Under the pieces are notes generated by a model, which saw nothing but the letters and a program-made list of their open reading frames with translations, was not told where the DNA came from and searched no databases. A stretch of DNA of 64,000 bases from DATDFB01 sp035276475. Lineage in GTDB: Bacteria > Acidobacteriota > Thermoanaerobaculia > Gp7-AA8. Both the position numbers and the translations under genes were made by a program. This document shows positions 58,126 through 64,000 of the stretch, piece after piece; the stretch's first letter is position 1; every line of letters starts with the position of its first letter. Where the stretch lies: assembly GCA_035276475.1 (NCBI GenBank), contig DATELQ010000162.1, forward strand, positions 1-64,000. The letters are read 5' to 3'.

Positions 58126-58503
58126 TCATCCGATCGGCTTCGGCTTCCGGTCCTCGCCGAGGTTCACATACACCACCTGCGCTTCCGTCACCGTCACGCG
58201 GCGGTGGGGCGTGCGGATCGCCTCCACCGTCACCTTCGTCGTGATCGACGTCGTGCCGATCTTCAGCGTCTCCGTCCAGAAGCTCACCAGGTCGCCGACG
58301 AAGACCGGCTCGTGGAAGACCACGCGGTCCATCGACACCGTCACCATGAACTGCAGGCCTTGCCGGCGCGCTTCGATCGCGCCGGCTTGGTCGATGTACG
58401 ACAGGATCACGCCGCCGAAGATCGTGCCGTGCGCGTTCGTGTCCCGCGGCATCATCAGCACGCGGATGGCCGGCTCATTCCACTTCGGCAGAATCTCTGC
58501 CAC
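58126..58503 (-). CDS. Hotdog-fold acyl-CoA thioesterase
   Basis: 125 residues from GTG 58501-58503. NAHGTIFGGVILSYIDQAG is the acyl-CoA thioesterase (YciA-like) helix motif, with FVGDLVSFW and VEAIRTPHRR strands. It hydrolyses acyl-CoA thioesters. The stop of the PpiD-like gene is 2 bases upstream, so they are co-transcribed; a shared pathway is not obvious. The 66-base spacer downstream holds the promoter of the convergent small gene. Confidence 0.9.
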   Translation of the reverse strand: MAEILPKWNEPAIRVLMMPRDTNAHGTIFGGVILSYIDQAGAIEARRQGLQFMVTVSMDRVVFHEPVFVGDLVSFWTETLKIGTTSITTKVTVEAIRTPHRRVTVTEAQVVYVNLGEDRKPKPIG

Positions 58504-58505
58504 CG

Positions 58506-60464
58506 CTACCCCGCCTGCTGCGGCCCGCCGCTCTGCTGCTGTTGCATGTACTTCTGGTTGATGTCGATCTTCGAGTTCTTGCGCAGCCGCGTCAGCAGCG
58601 ACGAGCGGAGATTGCGCGCTTCCTGCTGGCGCATCATGTCGCTGTAGGCCGCGCCGTGCTCGGCGAGGTCCTTCGCGTCCACCTTCTTCTGCTCCGTCAC
58701 CTGCAGCGCCACCGCGCCGTCGTTCACGACGATCGGGCCGGCGAGCTGGCCGATGGGCGTGCCGAACGCCGCCTGGATCAGCGCCGTCGTGTCGCCGCTG
58801 AACCCACTGATGAACCCGAGACGCGTCACCGTGCTGTCGGCCGCGGTGAGGCCGAGCTTCTTCGCCACCTCGTCGACATTCGGCGCCGGCAGCGCCTTCG
58901 CCAGCGCGTCCTTCGCCGCCTGGCGGGCCTTCTCCGAGCGCGCGTCCGCTTCCACGCGGCCGCGGATCTCGTCGAGCGCCGTCACGCCGGCGGGGCGCAC
59001 ACCGTAGAGATACGGAATGGCCGGGCCGCGCTGCGTGCCGACCACCTGGTCGCCGACGTCGCCCTGCTTCGCGCCGAACGCCCACTGCGAGAGCGGGGCG
59101 TTGTTGCCGAGGCCGGGGATCGCTTCGTTCTTGGCAAACCACTGCGTGTCGTTCGCGCTCACCTTGTCGTTCGCCAGCGCCGTGAACTCCTGCGGCGTCT
59201 TCGGCTTCTGGGCCTTCGTGCGCTGCAGCACCCGGGCGATCTCTTCGCGGGCGATGTCGCGCGAGCGCTCGTCGGCGAACTGCTGCGACAGCATCGGCTT
59301 CACTTCCTCGAACGAGCGGGTGCCGGCCGGCCGGCGCTCCAGCACCTTGATGATGTGGTAGCCGAACTCTTTCGAGCGGAGCGGATCGCTGATCGTGTTG
59401 AGGGGGATCGAGAACGCTGCCGTGTTGAACGGCTCGACCGTCGAGCCCTGATCGACGAAGCCCATGTCGCCGCCCTTGCTGGCTGACGACGGATCGGCGG
59501 AATTCGCCTGCGCCAGTGCGGCGAAGTCGGCGCCGCCGCGGAGCTGCTTCACGATCGACTCGGCCTTCGCCTTCGCCGCCGCGTCGACCTCGGGCGCAGC
59601 GCCCGGATCGACCTTGATCAGAATGTGGAGGATGCGCGCCTGCGCGGGATGCTTGAACTGGTCCTGCGTCGCGTCGTAGCGCTTGTGGAGCTCCGCGTCC
59701 GTCGGATTGATCTGCGAGCGGATGCGGGCGAAGTCGGCGATGAGGTACTTGAGCGCCCGCTGCTCGCCGTGCATGTACTTCGTCTGGTTCGCTTTGTAGT
59801 AGGCCTCGACTTCCTGCGGCGTCACATTGACGAGCGCCGACATCCGGCTGGCCGGGTAGAGCACGTAGCGGATCTTGGCGTTCTCCGTCGTGCGGCGGTA
59901 CTCCGCCTCGGCGGCCTTCGGGGCGACGATCACCGAGTTCGTCAGCGCGCTCTCGATCTTCTGGAGCGTGATCTCGCGCGCGAGCTCGTCCTCGAACTCG
60001 GCGGGGGAGGAAAAGCCCATCGCGCCGGTGACGTAGCGGTTGTAGAGCTCGTCGCCGACGAACTTGCCGTCGGGGTTCAGCGTCGGGATCTCCAGGATCT
60101 TGGCGCGAACCTCGTCGGGCGTGGCGGTGAGGTGCAGCCGCGTCGCCTCCTGCATCAGGAGGTGCTGGTCGATGAGCGCGTCGAGAGCCTGCTTGCCGAG
60201 TCCGAGCGCCTGGATGGCGTCGGGCGTGAGCGACTGCCGGTAGATCTGCTCGTACTGCTTCTGCATGTAGAAGAGAGCGCGCTCGTACTCGCGCGCGGAG
60301 ATCGTCTCGCCGTTCACGCGCGCGACGTAGGAACGGTCTTCGGCGGCGCCGCCGCCGGCACCGCCGGCCCCCCAGTCGACGAAGATGAAGAGGATGAAGA
60401 CCGCCACGACGGCGACCAAGATCCACTTGAGCTGCGAAAAGCTGTCGCGCATTAACTTGAGCAT
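58506..60464 (-). CDS. PpiD/SurA-like peptidyl-prolyl isomerase, membrane-anchored
   Basis: 652 residues from ATG 60462-60464 (MLKLMRDSFSQLKWILVAVVAVFILFIFV, cut here to the anchor's first part: one TM at ~14-34). SurA_N-type chaperone helices follow, and a parvulin PPIase domain around residues ~250-350 (ARILHILIKVD, FVDQGSTVEPF, GYHIIKVLERR). A Gln-rich tail ends the protein. It should assist folding of exported and outer-membrane proteins, of which this window has many. No good Shine-Dalgarno was seen. A copy of the short palindrome is upstream. Confidence 0.92.
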   Translation of the reverse strand: MLKLMRDSFSQLKWILVAVVAVFILFIFVDWGAGGAGGGAAEDRSYVARVNGETISAREYERALFYMQKQYEQIYRQSLTPDAIQALGLGKQALDALIDQHLLMQEATRLHLTATPDEVRAKILEIPTLNPDGKFVGDELYNRYVTGAMGFSSPAEFEDELAREITLQKIESALTNSVIVAPKAAEAEYRRTTENAKIRYVLYPASRMSALVNVTPQEVEAYYKANQTKYMHGEQRALKYLIADFARIRSQINPTDAELHKRYDATQDQFKHPAQARILHILIKVDPGAAPEVDAAAKAKAESIVKQLRGGADFAALAQANSADPSSASKGGDMGFVDQGSTVEPFNTAAFSIPLNTISDPLRSKEFGYHIIKVLERRPAGTRSFEEVKPMLSQQFADERSRDIAREEIARVLQRTKAQKPKTPQEFTALANDKVSANDTQWFAKNEAIPGLGNNAPLSQWAFGAKQGDVGDQVVGTQRGPAIPYLYGVRPAGVTALDEIRGRVEADARSEKARQAAKDALAKALPAPNVDEVAKKLGLTAADSTVTRLGFISGFSGDTTALIQAAFGTPIGQLAGPIVVNDGAVALQVTEQKKVDAKDLAEHGAAYSDMMRQQEARNLRSSLLTRLRKNSKIDINQKYMQQQQSGGPQQAG

Positions 60465-60500
60465 GAAGACTGAAACCTCTGTTGTGTTTGATGGAATTGT

Positions 60501-60529
60501 CGGAGGGCGCACGCCGTGCGCGCACCTAC
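60501..60529. repeat. Dispersed short palindrome, copy 2
   Basis: GGAGGGCGCACGCCGTGCG then CGCACCTACC; reverse complement reads GTAGGTGCGCGCACGGCG then TGCGCCC. It shares the GTAGG...GCGCAC-GGC-GTGCGCC signature with the copies at 12458 and 63111. It lies in the ppiD-like/FecR spacer, whose other visible element is TATAAA at 60596-60601. Confidence 0.55.
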
Positions 60530-60595
60530 CGGCGGTGTGAGCGCTAAAAAACGCGGCAGTTTACCTATTCCCGTCGTGCCCGCGCAAATGCATGC

Positions 60596-60601
60596 TATAA
60601 A
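60596..60601 (+). promoter_or_regulatory. Putative -10 box (TATAAA) for the FecR-domain gene
   Basis: TATAAA ends 17 bases before ATG 60619, predicting a leader of about 10 bases. No Shine-Dalgarno is present. The rest of 60465-60618 holds the palindrome and no gene. Confidence 0.45.
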
Positions 60602-60618
60602 CTCGCGACCCGAGCGCA

Positions 60619-62055
60619 ATGGCCAAGAAGAGACACGTCGCCGGCGCCGACATCGATTGGTATCTCATTTCGATCGAGCGGCTCAAGCAGATCGGCCTGG
60701 TCATTCTTCTCCTGATCCTGGGCGCCGGCGGCTGGTGGTACTGGAGCCATCAGAAAGCGAATCCGAAATCTGCGGCCGAGGCTGCCATCTCGGATGCGCG
60801 GGACGCGCTCAACTCCTTGGCAGCGTCGAAGGACTTCCAGGGCCACCGCAGCGAGTTCGACCGCGCCCAGAAGCGCCTCGATGAGGCCAACTCCCTCCTC
60901 GGGTCCGGCCGCTTCGTCGACGCGCAGAGCGCCGCCGTGGAGTCGCAGACCATCAGCCGCTCCGCGCTGAGTGGCGGCGGCGAGCGCGAGGCCGACGCCC
61001 AGTTCATCTCCACCGAAGGCGACGTGCAGTATCAGAAGTCGTCGACGTCCGACTGGAAGCGGGCCGAGCCGCGCACCGCGCTCTTCAACGGCGACTGGGT
61101 GAAGACCTCGGAGAAGTCGTCGGCCGAGCTCATCTTCTCGAACCTCTCGCGTTACACCATCGGCCCGAACGCGCTCCTCGAGATCTACGCGCAGTTCAAC
61201 CCCGCTACGTCGAAGAAGAGCAACTCCGTGCAGATGAAAGTCGGCTCCGTCGAGGTAGCGACGACCGACGACGCGTCGACCGTGCGCACGCCGGTGAGCC
61301 AGATCGTCGTCGACTCGGAGTCGCAGGCGCAGGTCGGCGTCGACCAGAGCCAGGCCACGGCCGTCGTCACGACGAAGGGCACCTCCTCGGTGACGTCCAC
61401 CGCGGGCGGCGAAGCGGTGAAGGTCGCGAGCGGCGAGAAAGTCGTCGCCTCGCCGCAGGCCGCGCTCTCGCCGGTCAAGAAAGTCTCGCCGCCGCCGATG
61501 CTCGGCACGCCGGCGGACAACCAGATCTTCTCCGCGGGCGAGACGAAGGTCGACTTCGCCTGGGAGGCGGTGCCCGGCGCGACCGGCTACATCCTGCAGG
61601 TCTCGCGCTCGCGGTTGTTCGCGTCCCTGGAGATCAACTCGCGGCGGCAGAAGAACACGGCCAAGGCGAACCTCACCGGCGAGGGGGCGTTCTACTGGCG
61701 CGTGGCCTCGGTCGGCGCCGACGGCGATCCCGGCCCCTTCTCGGCCTTCCGGCGCTTCCGCGCCACCGGCACCGGCCGTGAGGCCGGCACCGCAGCGAGC
61801 TCGCAGGCGCCGCCGCCGCCGCTCACGCTCAAGCGCCCCTACCCGATCGGCGGTCCGTTCTACATGATCGAGGGGCAGACCGAGCCCGGCGCGACGGTGC
61901 TGATCAACGACGAAGAGGTCGACGTCGACTCCAGCGGCCACTTCAAGAAGCTCGTCAGCTTCAACAAGGTCGGGCGGAACGTGGTGGTCGTGAAGGCGAT
62001 CAATGCGGCCGGCAAACAGCAAGTACAATCCGAGACGGTGCTGGTGGAAGAGTAA
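60619..62055 (+). CDS. FecR-domain membrane protein
   Basis: 478 residues. One TM (LKQIGLVILLLILGAGGWWYW, around 22-42) separates a short cytoplasmic start from a periplasmic region with a helical segment (~50-120), a FecR-like domain (~130-260: GDVQYQKSSTSDWKRAEPRT, then LFNGDWVKTSEKSSAEL, typical FecR threshold motif) and Ig-like or fibronectin-like modules to the end (VDFAWEAVPGATGYILQVS; PGATVLINDEEVDVDSSG). It is probably a cell-wall or outer-membrane sensing or scaffold protein. It lies 33 bases upstream of mreB, so may act with the elongation machinery. Confidence 0.8.
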   Translation: MAKKRHVAGADIDWYLISIERLKQIGLVILLLILGAGGWWYWSHQKANPKSAAEAAISDARDALNSLAASKDFQGHRSEFDRAQKRLDEANSLLGSGRFVDAQSAAVESQTISRSALSGGGEREADAQFISTEGDVQYQKSSTSDWKRAEPRTALFNGDWVKTSEKSSAELIFSNLSRYTIGPNALLEIYAQFNPATSKKSNSVQMKVGSVEVATTDDASTVRTPVSQIVVDSESQAQVGVDQSQATAVVTTKGTSSVTSTAGGEAVKVASGEKVVASPQAALSPVKKVSPPPMLGTPADNQIFSAGETKVDFAWEAVPGATGYILQVSRSRLFASLEINSRRQKNTAKANLTGEGAFYWRVASVGADGDPGPFSAFRRFRATGTGREAGTAASSQAPPPPLTLKRPYPIGGPFYMIEGQTEPGATVLINDEEVDVDSSGHFKKLVSFNKVGRNVVVVKAINAAGKQQVQSETVLVEE

Positions 62056-62088
62056 TTGCAGACCGGGCCGTGAGGAATCGATCAACGA

Positions 62089-63110
<1,022 letters not shown>

Positions 63111-63114
<4 letters not shown>

Positions 63115-63133
63115 GGGCGCACGGCGTGCGCCC
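63111..63133. repeat. Dispersed short palindrome, copy 3
   Basis: GTAGGGGCGCACGGCGTGCG then CCC. It includes the mreB stop (TAG 63112-63114). Arms GGGCGCAC/GTGCGCCC flank GGC... as in copy 1, with one base different at the centre. It lies in the 60-base mreB-mreC spacer, where it could act as an attenuator or processing site. Confidence 0.6.
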
Positions 63134-63174
63134 AAGACTGGCAACAAACCTGCTCAGCAGACGCGCTTAGAACC

Positions 63175-64000
63175 ATGGCAGTTTCCGCCGACGTAGTCCC
63201 TCGCCGACCAACCCTGCTCTTCATCCTCGTTCTGGGGTTGCTCTTCATTTTGATGAGCCTCAGCAGCCGTACGCGCTACATCGGCGAGACCCGCACGATG
63301 TTCGAGCGGACGGTGATGACGATCTTCTCGCCGGTGCCGAAGCTCGTGAACTGGGTCGGCCGCAGCGCCTCCGACACCTTCCATGGCTACCTCGACATGC
63401 GCCGCGCCGTGAACGAGAACCTGCAACTGCACCGCGAGGTGGCGAAGCTGACGACGGAAAATCTGCAGCTCCGCCAGTCCGAAGGCGACCTCAAGCGCCT
63501 GCGCTCGCTCCTCGGCTACGCGGAGCAACTCTCCACGCCGACGACGATGGCCTACGCGATCATGCTCGACACCTCGGGGCGCTTCAAGTCGATGATCCTC
63601 GACCGCGGCTCTGCCGCCGGCATCGACGTGAACGACGCCGTCGTCAACGCCAACGGGCTCATCGGCCGCGTGGTGATGACGACGAAGGACATGGCCAAGG
63701 TCCAGCTCCTCACCGACAACAACGCCGCCGTCGGCGTGCTCCTGGAGCGGACGCGCCGCCAGGGCGTGATGCGCGGCGACGGCGTGGGCGGCGCGCAGCT
63801 CTACGATATCCCGTCGCTCGCCGACGTGGCGCCGGGCGACGTCGTTCTCACCGCCGGCATCGACGGCATCTACCCGAAGGGGATCCCCGTCGGCACCGTC
63901 GTGAAGGCGGATAAAGGCGCGGACCTCTTCAAGCACATCATCGTCAAGCCCCAGGTCGACTTCGGCGCCATCGAGGAGGTCATCGTTCTGCAGACGCGCA
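63175..64000 (+). CDS. mreC: Rod-shape determining protein MreC (partial, runs off window)
   Basis: 275 residues visible. MAVSADVVPRRPTLLFILVLG, then a single TM (to ~residue 30), a coiled-coil region (NENLQLHREVAKLTTENLQL, ~85-105) and the MreC beta domains (FKSMILDRGSAAGIDVNDAV; GLIGRVV; AGIDGIYPKGIPVG). MreC links MreB to periplasmic wall synthases. No good Shine-Dalgarno precedes ATG 63175. Continuation beyond 64000 should include the second beta-barrel and probably mreD. Confidence 0.93.
   Translation, partial: MAVSADVVPRRPTLLFILVLGLLFILMSLSSRTRYIGETRTMFERTVMTIFSPVPKLVNWVGRSASDTFHGYLDMRRAVNENLQLHREVAKLTTENLQLRQSEGDLKRLRSLLGYAEQLSTPTTMAYAIMLDTSGRFKSMILDRGSAAGIDVNDAVVNANGLIGRVVMTTKDMAKVQLLTDNNAAVGVLLERTRRQGVMRGDGVGGAQLYDIPSLADVAPGDVVLTAGIDGIYPKGIPVGTVVKADKGADLFKHIIVKPQVDFGAIEEVIVLQTR

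Overview
This is a high-GC chromosomal segment of a Gram-negative bacterium. Outer-membrane and periplasmic proteins (a C-terminal beta-barrel ending in Phe, a PpiD/SurA-type chaperone), the rpsF-rpsR-DUF2232-rplI, DUF177-rpmF-plsX and fabD-fabG clusters, and many secreted beta-propeller or Ig-like proteins fit Acidobacteriota (for example Thermoanaerobaculia-like lineages). That placement is an inference from gene content; no 16S rRNA gene is present. There is no prophage, insertion sequence or CRISPR array. Most of the window is ordinary core genome with lineage-specific secreted proteins between the housekeeping blocks.

Layout. 1-3.0 kb (minus): a partial methyltransferase, then rplI, a DUF2232 membrane protein, rpsR and rpsF. 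3.1-10.6 kb (plus): a large VPS10/BNR-propeller exoprotein, a PRMT-like methyltransferase, two unrecognised proteins and a DUF5666-type lipoprotein. 10.6-15.0 kb: MFS transporter, class II aldolase, a hypothetical protein and a HEFGH metallopeptidase with a Lys-rich head. 15.0-15.7 kb: an antitoxin-like gene, an internally deleted VapC relic, tRNA-Thr(CGT) and tRNA-Arg(TCG). 15.7-19.6 kb: a GT39-like membrane glycosyltransferase with no normal start codon, a PIG-L deacetylase, and fabG/fabD on the other strand. 19.7-26.6 kb: three paralogous secreted propeller-like proteins around a Coq7-like di-iron protein. 26.6-29.7 kb (minus): plsX, rpmF, DUF177 and a membrane-anchored protein. 29.7-32.8 kb: three GT4 glycosyltransferases with overlapping ends. 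32.8-33.2 kb: an AT-rich intergenic unit with its own promoter, a 22-residue Lys-rich peptide and a strong terminator. 33.2-37.8 kb: DUF4097 protein, CCA-type nucleotidyltransferase, FAH-family enzyme, an unknown helical protein and hpt. 37.8-41 kb: a small unknown gene and two tandem CxxCH exoproteins. 41-49.5 kb: uppP, RNase J, a broken alpha/beta hydrolase, an S41-like peptidase with a repeat tail, asnS, an 11-unit 21-bp tandem array, a DUF2235 hydrolase and a lipid kinase. 49.5-64 kb: a large outer-membrane protein, cupin, hydrolase, Ig-repeat exoprotein, threonine dehydratase, rarA, a small secreted protein, thioesterase, PpiD-like chaperone, FecR-domain protein, mreB and partial mreC.

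How the genes work together. Fatty-acid and phospholipid initiation (fabD, fabG, plsX), envelope growth (uppP, mreB, mreC, the ppiD-like gene, the glycosyltransferases) and translation (rplI, rpsR, rpsF, rpmF, asnS, CCA enzyme, tRNAs) dominate. Many starts lack a Shine-Dalgarno sequence and instead have a TAnnnT box 6-11 bases upstream, which suggests widespread leaderless transcription.

The most unusual signal is the array of eleven exactly phased 21-bp units, each built on a GACA-N4-TGTC core, between the DUF2235 gene and the asnS promoter. Next come the isolated Lys-rich micro-peptide unit at 33 kb and a dispersed short palindrome found three times, twice overlapping stop codons.
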